From Roseivirga misakiensis (GTDB lineage: Bacteria > Bacteroidota > Bacteroidia > Cytophagales > Cyclobacteriaceae), in NCBI RefSeq assembly GCF_001747105.1, contig NZ_MDGQ01000005.1:558001-622000 (forward strand): a stretch of DNA of 64,000 nt, written 5' to 3'. Shown here in pieces: positions 16,000 to 24,315 of the stretch; within the stretch, counting starts at the first letter, position 1, and the number at the start of each line of letters is the position of its first letter. The position numbers and the translations under genes were made by a program. The notes beneath the pieces were generated by a model, which did not search any database, was not told where the DNA came from, and saw nothing but the letters and a program-made list of their open reading frames with translations.

Positions 16000-17222
16000 A
16001 CCTTCTTAGCATTAATGTAGACACTTTCGATCCAGTCTACTCCAAAATTGTAAGAAATTGAGTTTAGGTTTTTACCCGGTTTGCCTACTATAAAGTTGGC
16101 GCGCTTACCTTTGGTAATACTCCCAACCTCGTCTGCCAACTCTAAGGCATAAGCCGCATTATGTGTAGTAGCATTGAAGGCCTCTTCTGGTAAAAGTTTC
16201 ATTTTTATGGCCGCTAGACTGTTGATAGTACTCATGTTGAACGATGGGGCTGAGCCCGGGTTAAAGTCCGATGCAAGTACTAATGGTAAACCGTTTTCAA
16301 TGATTTTGCGGGCAGGTGTAAATGGAATATTTAAGAAGAAAGAGCAACCTGGTAATCCCACGGGAATAGTATCTGAGTCTTTTAATAAACTGATCTCTTC
16401 ATCTGGTAAAACTTCAAGATGATCGACTGAAATAGCACCAAATTCTATTGCTTTCTCCACGCCACCTATCGCGTTGAACTGGTTTACGTGTACTTTGGGT
16501 TTTAGCTCGTACTTTTCACCTGCTTCCAAAAGATGGCACATTTGATCCGTATTGAAATAGCCCTTTTCACAAAAACAGTCAATGTAGTCAGCTAGCTTTT
16601 GCGAATAAATCTCAGGTAGCATTTCCTGTAGCAGCGTATCCATGTATTTATCATGGTCGGACGTGGGGAAAGCATGTGCGCCTAGAAATGTCGATTTGAT
16701 TGGTATGTCAAAGTCTTGCTTGAGTTGCGCAATCACTTGGAGCATTTTAATCTCAGCCTCCATGGTGAGTCCATAGCCACTCTTTATCTCGATCGCACCC
16801 GTTCCAGTAGAAATGGCGGCTTCCAATCGCCTTTTTGCGCCTGCCAATAGCTCGTTAAAGGGCGTTTCTTGTAGTCTTCGGGCCGAATTGAGGATGCCGC
16901 CGCCAGCTTCGGCAATTTCCTGATAGCCCATTCCTTTGATCTTCATCACAAACTCCTCATCCCTATCTGCGGCAAAGACAAGGTGTGTATGCGAGTCGAC
17001 AAAGGTTGGAGTCACCATTTGGCCATTTAAGTCTATCGTTTCATAGGCTGAGTCCTCTTGAAGTTCGGTCATTGGGCCATAATCCTCGATGATGCCGTCC
17101 TTAGTTTTGAGCCATGCGTTATCGATCGAAGGGACGTCTGCCATTAGAGTACCTCTCAATATATTGCTTTCAGATGCCCTCACTTGAGCGAGATTACCTA
17201 TGTTGATAAAGACTTTTTGCAT
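15996..17222 (-). CDS. hutI: Imidazolonepropionase
   Basis: Third step of histidine degradation: hydrolysis of 4-imidazolone-5-propionate to N-formimino-L-glutamate. This 408-aa amidohydrolase has the metal-binding DSHTHLVF motif (His78 and His80), later ligands in FLGAHAFP and KVHVNQF, SVDHLEVL, and the LASDFNPGSAPS aspartate segment. It is the last gene of hutH-hutU-hutI, with 25 bases between it and hutU. Its stop overlaps the stop of the convergent response regulator by 4 bases, so no separate terminator fits between them. The next enzyme (formiminoglutamase, hutG) is not in the window. Confidence 0.97.
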   Translation of the reverse strand: MQKVFINIGNLAQVRASESNILRGTLMADVPSIDNAWLKTKDGIIEDYGPMTELQEDSAYETIDLNGQMVTPTFVDSHTHLVFAADRDEEFVMKIKGMGYQEIAEAGGGILNSARRLQETPFNELLAGAKRRLEAAISTGTGAIEIKSGYGLTMEAEIKMLQVIAQLKQDFDIPIKSTFLGAHAFPTSDHDKYMDTLLQEMLPEIYSQKLADYIDCFCEKGYFNTDQMCHLLEAGEKYELKPKVHVNQFNAIGGVEKAIEFGAISVDHLEVLPDEEISLLKDSDTIPVGLPGCSFFLNIPFTPARKIIENGLPLVLASDFNPGSAPSFNMSTINSLAAIKMKLLPEEAFNATTHNAAYALELADEVGSITKGKRANFIVGKPGKNLNSISYNFGVDWIESVYINAKKV

Positions 17223-17247
17223 AGTTGAAGATACGGTTTTCGAGCTT

Positions 17248-19257
17248 CTAAACTTTTAAGTCATTTAACAAAGCATCATCAACCAAGTTTGGCTGAGTAA
17301 CTTTCAGTTGTTTTTCTTTTTGCATGGCTCTTTCAATAGTGCTCATGGCATTAGGGTTCCGTGCCCAGTTTCTTCTGGCAATTCCATTGTTTACATCCCA
17401 AAAGAGCATGTTTCTAAGTTTTTTGTCAGCCTCTTCTGATCCATCGAGTAACATGCCAAAGCCACCGTTTACAACTTCACCCCAGCCAACTCCACCGCCA
17501 TTGTGTAAGGAAATCCACGTAGCGCCTCTGAATGAATCGCCTACAAAGTTTTGTACCGCCATATCCGCAGTAAATTGAGAGCCGTCGTAGATGTTAGAAG
17601 TTTCTCGGTACGGTGAATCTGTTCCTGAGACGTCGTGATGATCTCGACCTAAAACAACTGGTCCAATTGTTCCAGCTGCAATAGCTTGGTTAAAGGCCGC
17701 TGCAATTCTCATTCGCCCTTCCGCGTCAGCGTATAATATTCTGGCTTGCGAACCAACGACTAATTTATTGGCTTTAGCCTCTTTTACCCAGTGTAAATTG
17801 TCCTGTAATTGAGGCTTGATCTCTTCTGGTGCTTCGTTGAGCATTTGCGTTAGTACCTCAGCTGCAATTTGGTCTGTTTTGTCTAGGTCTTCGGCATTAC
17901 CCGAGGCGCAAACCCAACGGAAGGGCCCAAACCCATAATCAAAGCATAGAGGCCCCATAATATCCTGTACATAAGATGGGTATTTAAATTCACCCGATTT
18001 AGCCTTTGAATCTTTGAAAATATCTGCTCCTGCTCGACCTGCCTCGAGCAAAAAGGCATTTCCATAATCGAAGAAGTAAGTGCCGTTGTCCGTATGATGA
18101 TTTACTACCGATGCATGTTTTCTAAGGGTGGCGTAAATTTCTTTTTTGAAGTCTTCAGGCTTATTGGCCATCATATCATTGGCTGCTTCGTAAGACATCC
18201 CCGTCGGGTAGTAACCTCCTGCACAAGGATTATGCAAAGAGGTTTGATCCGAACCGAAGTCTACCGTTACGTTGCGATCGGCAAGTGCCTGCCATAAATC
18301 CACAATGTTCCCTAAATAGGCAAAGGATGTATTAGCTCCCGCTTTTCGGGCAGCTTCTACTTTATCTAACAATAAGTCTAAATCTTCTACCAATTCATCG
18401 ACCCAACCTTGCTCGTGTCGTTTATGGGCTGCCTTAGGGTTAATTTCTGCAGTTATTGAAACTACGCCTGCAATTTTCGCTGCTTTGGGTTGTGCGCCAC
18501 TCATGCCTCCTAAGCCAGAAGTGACAAAAAGAAGTCCATTAAAATCTCCATTAGGGCGTTTCATGCGGGCAGCATTTAAAACTGTAATGGTGGTGCCATG
18601 TACAATTCCCTGTGGACCGATGTACATGTAAGAACCTGCTGTCATTTGGCCGTATTGGGTGACGCCAAGTGCGTTAAATTTCTCCCAATCATCTGGTTTT
18701 GAGTAATTGGGGATCATCATACCATTCGTCGCTACCACTCGTGGAGCGTTAGTCCCTGAGGGGAATAAACCCATAGGATGACCAGAATACATGGCTAAAG
18801 TCTGTTCGTCTGTCATTTCAGACAAGTACTTCATTGCCAATCTATACTGGGCCCAATTCTGAAAAACGGCACCATTGCCACCATAGGTAATTAGCTCATA
18901 AGGATGCTGTGCAATGGCTGGGTCCAAGTTGTTTTGGATCATGAGCATGATCGATTTGGCTTGGAGAGACTTGCCGGGGTATTCTTCAATTGGCCTTGCG
19001 TAAATAGAAGATTTGGGCATAAACCTGTACATGTAGATTCTTCCGTATCTTTTTAACTCTTCTAAGAACTCCTGCGCCAACTCTTTATGCCATTCCTCTT
19101 TAAAATATCTCAGTGCATTACGAAGAGCTAGCTTTTTGTCAGCTTCGGAAAGAATATCTTTTCTTTTGGGCGCACGACTCACTTGCTGATCGAATACTGG
19201 CGCTTGAGGAAGTTTTTCTGGAATTCCCTCTAAAATTTCTTGCTGAAAATCGTTCAT
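17248..19257 (-). CDS. hutU: Urocanate hydratase, long form
   Basis: Second step of histidine degradation: urocanate plus water gives imidazolonepropionate, using tightly bound NAD. At 669 aa it is about 110 residues longer than the 557-aa enterobacterial form and fits the long form known from Bacteroidota. Recognisable parts are the N-terminal YGGNGAVFQNWAQY segment, the NAD-interacting GMSGAQPKAAKIAG region, the QTSLHNPCAGGYYP stretch that aligns with the active-site Cys motif, and ISLHNGGGVGWGEVVNGGFG near the end. It sits 2 bases after hutH, so it is translationally linked. Confidence 0.97.
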   Translation of the reverse strand: MNDFQQEILEGIPEKLPQAPVFDQQVSRAPKRKDILSEADKKLALRNALRYFKEEWHKELAQEFLEELKRYGRIYMYRFMPKSSIYARPIEEYPGKSLQAKSIMLMIQNNLDPAIAQHPYELITYGGNGAVFQNWAQYRLAMKYLSEMTDEQTLAMYSGHPMGLFPSGTNAPRVVATNGMMIPNYSKPDDWEKFNALGVTQYGQMTAGSYMYIGPQGIVHGTTITVLNAARMKRPNGDFNGLLFVTSGLGGMSGAQPKAAKIAGVVSITAEINPKAAHKRHEQGWVDELVEDLDLLLDKVEAARKAGANTSFAYLGNIVDLWQALADRNVTVDFGSDQTSLHNPCAGGYYPTGMSYEAANDMMANKPEDFKKEIYATLRKHASVVNHHTDNGTYFFDYGNAFLLEAGRAGADIFKDSKAKSGEFKYPSYVQDIMGPLCFDYGFGPFRWVCASGNAEDLDKTDQIAAEVLTQMLNEAPEEIKPQLQDNLHWVKEAKANKLVVGSQARILYADAEGRMRIAAAFNQAIAAGTIGPVVLGRDHHDVSGTDSPYRETSNIYDGSQFTADMAVQNFVGDSFRGATWISLHNGGGVGWGEVVNGGFGMLLDGSEEADKKLRNMLFWDVNNGIARRNWARNPNAMSTIERAMQKEKQLKVTQPNLVDDALLNDLKV

Positions 19258-19259
19258 GG

Positions 19260-20807
19260 CTAATACTGTTCAAATTCGTTTTGAAATTCACTTTCTAGCG
19301 TTGCATTGCAGTGCTTGGGTAACTCTCGAGATTCTATAATGGCATGTGCCTTCTCGATGTCTTTTGCGAAGATTCTATCTTTTTCGGCGTGATCGATTTT
19401 GCTTCTCGTGTGTGCATGGCAAGCCTCTAGAATTGTGCTTGATTTTAATGGTCTTCGGAAGTCAAATGCCTGTGCAGCACAAAGTAATTCTATGGCTAAG
19501 ATTTGCTCAAGATTATTGATGATTTGCATGGCTTTTCTACCAGAAATCGACCCCATACTCACGTGATCTTCTTGTCCCAAAGAAGTAGGTACACTATCCG
19601 CACTGGCAGGAAAGCATAGGCTCTTATTTTCGCTTACGAGTGCCGCCGAAGTATACTGAGGTAGCATAAAGCCTGAATTTATACCAGTGTCTTTCATGAG
19701 TAGCTGTGGCAGGCCAGCAATTTTCCCTTCTAAAGAGAGGTATATACGTCGGTCTGAAATATTGCCTAACTCCGAGGCTGCGAGTGCCGCATAGTCCAAT
19801 GGTAGCGCTAGTGGTTGCCCATGGAAATTACCGCCACTTATAGTGTCTTCTGGGCTGAAGATGATGGGGTTATCTGTGACCGCATTAAGTTCAATTTCCG
19901 TCAATGTTTTCAAATGCGACCAAGTGTTTCGCGATGTGCCATGAACCTGCGGAATGCAGCGTAAAGAATAGGGGTCCTGTACACGATCGCAGTCTACATG
20001 AGCTTCTAATATTTGAGAGCCTGTGAGCATGGCTTTTACCCGATGGGCTACATGGATATTACCGTTGAACGGCCTGAGCGCATGAAGTTCTGGACTAAAT
20101 GGCTTGATTGATCCTTGAAGCGCCTCAATCATCATGGCCCCGATAATATCGGCATGGGTAAGGCAATTGTGCAGTTTATCTACTACCTCTATAGCGTGTG
20201 CGGCAATGAATTGTGTGCCGTTAATGAGCGCTAATCCTTCCTTTGGACCAAGATTTACTGGCTCAAGCGCTGCTTTTTGAAAGAGTTCTGGCCCTGTTAA
20301 TTTTTCACCTTGGTAGTGTACTTCGCCCAGTCCAATCAATGGTAAGAAAAGGTGCGCTAATGGGGCTAAATCTCCTGAAGCTCCCACAGAACCTTGCTCG
20401 GGAACTAAAGGGAGTGCATCATTATCAATATGCCAAATTATTCTTTTCAGGGTGGCTAACTGAATACCAGAAAAGCCCTGTGCCAAGGAGTGGACTTTCA
20501 AAATCATCATCAGTTTACTCAGCTGATTTGAAATGGGTTTCCCCACACCTACGCTGTGGCTTTTCAGGATATTGTACTGAAGCGTCTTCGTATCTTCTTC
20601 CGAAATGAGTGTTGTGCAAAGTGGCCCGAAACCCGTATTTATGCCATAAACCGTAGTTCCCTTTTCAGTGATGTCTTGCACATGCTGAGCACTTTTTAAG
20701 ACTTTGGCTTCGGCAATTTCAGACAAAATACCCTTGACTTCGCCTTGCGCTATTTTTAGGGCAAGGCTATTTGTCAAACGATCGATACCATAGTTGAATG
20801 TTTCCAT
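19260..20807 (-). CDS. hutH: Histidine ammonia-lyase
   Basis: First step of histidine degradation: L-histidine to trans-urocanate plus ammonia. The 515-aa protein carries the Ala143-Ser144-Gly145 triad (GSVGASGDLAPL) that cyclises into the MIO cofactor, the TTVYGINTGFG signature with the catalytic Tyr53, and the NFHGQPLALPLDY and SSAL-like QEDHVSMG motifs. It is the first gene of the hut operon. It is preceded by a TTTA-N20-TAGATTTG promoter-like sequence and faces a LysR gene across 95 bases that contain two dyads. Start ATG 20807. Confidence 0.97.
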   Translation of the reverse strand: METFNYGIDRLTNSLALKIAQGEVKGILSEIAEAKVLKSAQHVQDITEKGTTVYGINTGFGPLCTTLISEEDTKTLQYNILKSHSVGVGKPISNQLSKLMMILKVHSLAQGFSGIQLATLKRIIWHIDNDALPLVPEQGSVGASGDLAPLAHLFLPLIGLGEVHYQGEKLTGPELFQKAALEPVNLGPKEGLALINGTQFIAAHAIEVVDKLHNCLTHADIIGAMMIEALQGSIKPFSPELHALRPFNGNIHVAHRVKAMLTGSQILEAHVDCDRVQDPYSLRCIPQVHGTSRNTWSHLKTLTEIELNAVTDNPIIFSPEDTISGGNFHGQPLALPLDYAALAASELGNISDRRIYLSLEGKIAGLPQLLMKDTGINSGFMLPQYTSAALVSENKSLCFPASADSVPTSLGQEDHVSMGSISGRKAMQIINNLEQILAIELLCAAQAFDFRRPLKSSTILEACHAHTRSKIDHAEKDRIFAKDIEKAHAIIESRELPKHCNATLESEFQNEFEQY

Positions 20808-20833
20808 AGGCTGATTCTTAAAGGCTTCTGAAT

Positions 20834-20865
20834 CAAATCTACTCGGAATAATTAATTCTTATAAA
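20834..20865 (-). promoter_or_regulatory. Predicted hutHUI promoter
   Basis: On the minus strand TTTA (20862-20865), a 20-bp spacer and TAGATTTG (20834-20841) match the Bacteroidota promoter TTTG-N19-TAnnTTTG with one mismatch. The -7 box is 27-34 bp upstream of hutH. The -33 region overlaps the dyad at 20861-20879, as expected for control by the facing LysR protein. Confidence 0.6.
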
Positions 20866-20879
20866 TGATATATATTTAT
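20861..20879. promoter_or_regulatory. Dyad ATAAAT-N7-ATTTAT in the hut/LysR intergenic region
   Basis: Two 6-bp arms flank a 7-bp spacer, a geometry compatible with a LysR-type T-N11-A site. It overlaps the -33 element of the hut promoter. It is very AT-rich, so chance is possible. Confidence 0.4.
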
Positions 20880-20885
20880 GTATTA

Positions 20886-20900
20886 ATAACTATTAGTTAT
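20886..20900. promoter_or_regulatory. Perfect 15-bp palindrome before the LysR gene
   Basis: ATAACTA-T-TAGTTAT ends 2 bases before the LysR ATG at 20903. A bound regulator there would block LysR expression, as in typical LysR autorepression. Confidence 0.5.
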
Positions 20901-20902
20901 CA

Positions 20903-21769
20903 ATGGAAATTAGGCATTTGAGATACTTCTTAGCGCTCGGTAAGGAGCTTCATTTTGGCAGAGCGGCAGACAAATTGTTTATAACCCAGCCGGCCTTGAC
21001 TAAGCAGATTCAGCAGCTAGAGGAGGAATTAGATACTAAGCTTTTGAAACGTACCAAACGGAGTGTTTCCTTAACCCCTGCAGGGGAGTATTTTATGCAA
21101 GAAGCAGAGTATTTAATGAATCATTTGGATCGGGTGGTTGACGCTACCAAAAGAAAAGGTGAGGGCGAGGAAGGTGAAATTCGGATTGGTTTTGTTGGAT
21201 CAGCCATGCAACAGATAATTCCTAGTTTGCTTGAGCGGATGAGTCTAAAATTCCCCACTATTCATGCCTCACTCGATGAATTGAATAATAAGGATCAATT
21301 GAATGCAATTGCCAATGATAAGTTGGATATCGGTTTTGTAAGGCTTGAAAGTGTCCACGATGGTTACCAACAAAAAGTGGTGATGGAAGATTCTTTTTCG
21401 TTGGTTGTTTCTGGTCAACACCCGATTCAACCAAAGGACTTTAAGCATCTCAATCAATTCGAAAATGAGTCATTTATCCTGTTTTCCAATGACTATAGCC
21501 AAGAGTACTACGACAATATCATGAGTATTTTTTCGGATCATAACTTTAAACCAAAAGTGTCGCACCGATCGGTTCAGGCCAATAGTATTTTTCGATTAGT
21601 GGAGCGCCAACTCGGTGTAGCCATTGTGCCTTCAGCCTTACAAGGAGGTATCGATCTGGACGTTGAATTTATCTCGCTCGATCACTTACCACAACGCACT
21701 AAATTAATGGCTATCTGGAATGGGGAGAACAGAAATGAGGCGCTAGATAAGGTATTGAGACTGCTCTAA
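20903..21769 (+). CDS. LysR-family transcriptional regulator, probable hut regulator
   Basis: LysR-type regulator of 288 aa. The N-terminal winged helix-turn-helix (residues 1-60) shows the standard pattern MEIRHLRYFLALGKELHFGRAADKLFITQPALTKQIQQLEEEL. A linker helix (60-90) and a periplasmic-binding-like effector domain (91-288) with GEIRIGFVG follow. It starts 95 bases from divergent hutH, and the shared region holds dyads and the hut promoter, so control of hut by a pathway intermediate such as urocanate is a reasonable inference. In other phyla hut is usually controlled by HutC or HutP, so this arrangement is different. Other targets cannot be excluded. Confidence 0.92.
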   Translation: MEIRHLRYFLALGKELHFGRAADKLFITQPALTKQIQQLEEELDTKLLKRTKRSVSLTPAGEYFMQEAEYLMNHLDRVVDATKRKGEGEEGEIRIGFVGSAMQQIIPSLLERMSLKFPTIHASLDELNNKDQLNAIANDKLDIGFVRLESVHDGYQQKVVMEDSFSLVVSGQHPIQPKDFKHLNQFENESFILFSNDYSQEYYDNIMSIFSDHNFKPKVSHRSVQANSIFRLVERQLGVAIVPSALQGGIDLDVEFISLDHLPQRTKLMAIWNGENRNEALDKVLRLL

Positions 21770-21778
21770 CAGGTAGGT

Positions 21779-22645
21779 CTAGTTCACGATCAGATGCTGA
21801 AAAGCCTTTTTGTAGTGGGAGGGTTTGTGTCCTGTGATTTCCTTGAATTGCCGGTTGAAATAAGACAGACTTTTAAAACCCGAATCGAAGGCAACTGATG
21901 ATATCGAGCAATCTTCTGAATTTAAAAGTTGCAAGGCTTTCGTGACGCGGTATTCATTCAAGAAGCGGGTAAATGTCTTGGAGGTGAGTCTTTTAAAGAG
22001 CCTGCAAAATGATGGGACTGTTAGGTTGGTCAATGCTGCTACTTCTTGCAAACTGATATCTTCCATATATCGGTCTGCTACAAACTCATAAACGTGCTTC
22101 ATGCGATTAAAATCACCCGTTCAGATCGCCAGAGAAGCCGCGTTGCTATTAATGATTTTGTAGTCAGAAGATGTGGTCAATTCATGCAAAAAATCGAGTA
22201 ACAAGACCAGTCGCTTAAAAGGGTCGGCAGTCAAGATATTTAAAAGCATTTCCTCGGATCTCTCTTTAGTTTCCTTCCCAAAGATTATTCCTTGTTTCGC
22301 ACGTTCAAATAACTGCTTGATTTGTGCCAGCTCGGGCTTTTCAAAAAATCCTTCTCCCATAAAATCTTCTTTCAGCTGAAGAACGATTTCGAAGTTGTGG
22401 TCTTCGCCAGATTTCAGAAAGGGCTGATGAGGAATATTGGGGCCAATAAAAAGCAAAACACCATCTTGAAAATTCGATAGGTAATTGCCGATGCAAAGTT
22501 CTGCCTTCCCTTGGTGAACGTAAACGAGTTCGTACTCGGGGTGGTGGTGCCAATAGTCCAAAGCACACTCGTGCTTGGTCACATATTTCTGGATGTGAAA
22601 AGAGCTCCCGACGTCAGGCGATATTTTTTCGACTAAAGGCCGCAT
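21779..22645 (-). pseudogene. AraC-family regulator interrupted by an in-frame TGA
   Basis: One frame holds both halves of a typical AraC regulator of about 288 codons. Residues 1-174 form the cupin-type sensing domain (HHHPEYELVYVHQGKAELCIG), and after the stop a C-terminal part of 107 aa starting at Met 22102 holds both helix-turn-helix units (ISLQEVAALTNLTVPSFCRLFKR and ISSVAFDSGFKSLSYFNRQFKE). The single TGA at 22121-22123 lies in the linker, with no frame change on either side, so a one-base substitution (for example from CGA or GGA) explains it. The two parts could be translated separately, giving a sensor domain alone and a DNA-binding domain alone. A sequencing error is the main alternative. 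The VOC gene is divergent. Confidence 0.75.
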
Positions 22646-22662
22646 GATTCAATTTGAATCAT
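22644..22662. promoter_or_regulatory. 19-bp perfect palindrome overlapping the AraC start codon
   Basis: ATGATTCAA-T-TTGAATCAT is a perfect dyad (9 bp arms, 1 bp centre). It includes the first bases of the AraC coding region (ATG at 22643-22645 on the minus strand) and lies in the region shared with the divergent VOC gene. Its length makes it unlikely by chance; it is probably an operator for one or both directions. Confidence 0.6.
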
Positions 22663-22778
22663 ATTGACTTAAAATTCAAGTAATTAGGTTTTGTAAGTTA
22701 ATATTGTTCAAAAAGTGGTGAATATGCGAAGAAATACTTCCAAACAGACCAGCTTAATTTGGAGTAAACATTTCAGCT

Positions 22779-23174
22779 ATGGTGTTAGAACATGTTGCAC
22801 TTTGGACATACAAGCTTGACGAATTGAAGGATTTCTATGTGAAATATTTCGATGGAAAAGCGGGTAAAAAGTATAACAACGTCGCCAAAAAGTTTTCCTC
22901 CTACTTTCTTGAATTCGAAAGTGGTGCAAGATTGGAGTTAATGCAAATGCCTAAGATTCCAGCACATTCTTATGATATAAGGAAGCAGTTCACTGGGTTA
23001 ATTCACATCGCTTTTGGCCTAAATTCTCAAGAAGAAGTCACCAAGCTTACGGAGCGTCTTCAACGGGATGGTTTTGAAGTGATCGAGCCGTTACGCGTCA
23101 CAGGAGATGGCTATTTTGAAAGTGTTATTCTAGATCCAGATGAGAATAGGGTAGAGTTGACTTATAAACTATGA
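22779..23174 (+). CDS. VOC-superfamily (glyoxalase-like) protein
   Basis: A small cytosolic metalloenzyme-like protein (131 aa) of the vicinal oxygen chelate fold, with two beta-alpha-beta-beta-beta units. Strand 1 starts MVLEHVALWTYKLDELKDFYVKYF with a metal-type His, the middle has GLIHIAFGLN, and the end ESVILDPDENRVELTYKL matches the usual DPDGN-x-hEL ending with the Glu ligand. This points to a glyoxalase or dioxygenase-like reaction, but the substrate is unknown. It overlaps the following MFS gene by 4 bases (ATGA), so the two are translationally coupled. Confidence 0.85.
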   Translation: MVLEHVALWTYKLDELKDFYVKYFDGKAGKKYNNVAKKFSSYFLEFESGARLELMQMPKIPAHSYDIRKQFTGLIHIAFGLNSQEEVTKLTERLQRDGFEVIEPLRVTGDGYFESVILDPDENRVELTYKL

Positions 23175-24310
23175 TCAAGCGGATTAAACTTCTTCTGACT
23201 CACCCTGAGAATAAGGTAACTGCTTTTGTCTTTATGGCTTTGGCTATTGCCTTTGGCGCATTTATCACCAGACTGCCTGATATTAAATACAGGCTTAGCC
23301 TGAGTGAAAGTGAATTGGGTACTGCCTTATTTTTCCTGCCGCTCGGCGCGGCAACGTTACTTCCCTTTTACAGCAAAATTATCGCTCGATTTGGAGAGCG
23401 GCGAACTACGACGGCTGCCATAATCGTATTTCTGGTGGTTATCATTCTTCCGGGGTTGGCTCCTAGCTTTTATGGGTTGATGGCGGCCCTTTATTTGGTG
23501 GGTCTGGCTTTGGGGCTTACTGATGTAGCGATGAACGCGGAGGCAGCGGAAATAGAAAGTGTAAAATCAAGGTCGATTATGTCGGCTTGCCATGGCTTTT
23601 TCAGTATTGGGGGTATGTTTGGAGCACTGCTTGGAGCACTTTTTATATTCCTGAAAGTGGAATTGACATTACAAATGTCCATTCTGGCCGTACTCTTACT
23701 GCTCTTTTTACTTCCCCACTTTAAACATCTTATCGACGCTGAAAAGCGGCAGGCTTCGGCTGGTTTCCAGCTTCCACCAATTAAAGTGATTATATATGCT
23801 GTGATTGGTTTATGCGTAATGATGAGCGAAGGTGGAATTACGGATTGGAGTACTATTTACTTAAGGGACGACCTTGGCGTGAGCGCACAATTTGCTGGTT
23901 TTGGATTTGCTGGTTTTTCCCTAGCCACTGCCTTAATGCGATTTAAAGGAGACGAACTTACTGGTAGACTAGGAGGTCGATTTTTAGTAATACTCGGTTT
24001 AGTTATCGGGATATTTGGTTTGGGACTGACACTTTTGAACAACCCAATTTTGGTTATGCTTGGGTTTAGCGTTTCGGGTCTTGGTTATGCGGTTATCGTG
24101 CCGATCCTTTACAGTGCTACGGCTAAAATTGATGGCCTGAACCCTTCTAGTGGCATTGCCACGGTAGCATCTTCAGGTTATATCGGTATGCTGATCGGTC
24201 CTGTGATCATTGGTTTTATTGCAGAAGAATGGGGTTTAGCCAATGGCTTTGTCTTTCTCTTAGGGCTTACAATTTTTGCCCTGCTGCTTAGCTTAAAGTC
24301 GTTCAGATAG
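23171..24310 (+). CDS. MFS transporter, YbjJ-like
   Basis: Inner-membrane major facilitator with about 12 hydrophobic helices in 379 aa. Visible are the loop 2-3 motif (FGERRTTT), repeated Gly-rich helices (GLALGLTDVAMNAEAAEIES), and the middle loop with MSEGGITDWSTIYLRDDLGVS, which resembles the fucose/YbjJ-type branch of MFS proteins. The substrate cannot be inferred. It is coupled to the VOC gene by a 4-base overlap, so substrate and enzyme may belong together. It ends 5 bases from the convergent esterase stop, with no terminator between. Confidence 0.88.
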   Translation: MIKRIKLLLTHPENKVTAFVFMALAIAFGAFITRLPDIKYRLSLSESELGTALFFLPLGAATLLPFYSKIIARFGERRTTTAAIIVFLVVIILPGLAPSFYGLMAALYLVGLALGLTDVAMNAEAAEIESVKSRSIMSACHGFFSIGGMFGALLGALFIFLKVELTLQMSILAVLLLLFLLPHFKHLIDAEKRQASAGFQLPPIKVIIYAVIGLCVMMSEGGITDWSTIYLRDDLGVSAQFAGFGFAGFSLATALMRFKGDELTGRLGGRFLVILGLVIGIFGLGLTLLNNPILVMLGFSVSGLGYAVIVPILYSATAKIDGLNPSSGIATVASSGYIGMLIGPVIIGFIAEEWGLANGFVFLLGLTIFALLLSLKSFR

Positions 24311-24315
24311 TCTGT

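Noticed and set aside
22121-22123. Selenocysteine or programmed stop readthrough at the AraC TGA
   Set aside because: The position is in the linker and not a redox site, no selenocysteine insertion hairpin is apparent right after it, and AraC proteins are not known selenoproteins.
22341-22568. 75-aa frame inside the broken AraC gene
   Set aside because: It is an arginine-rich out-of-frame shadow of the cupin domain coding sequence.
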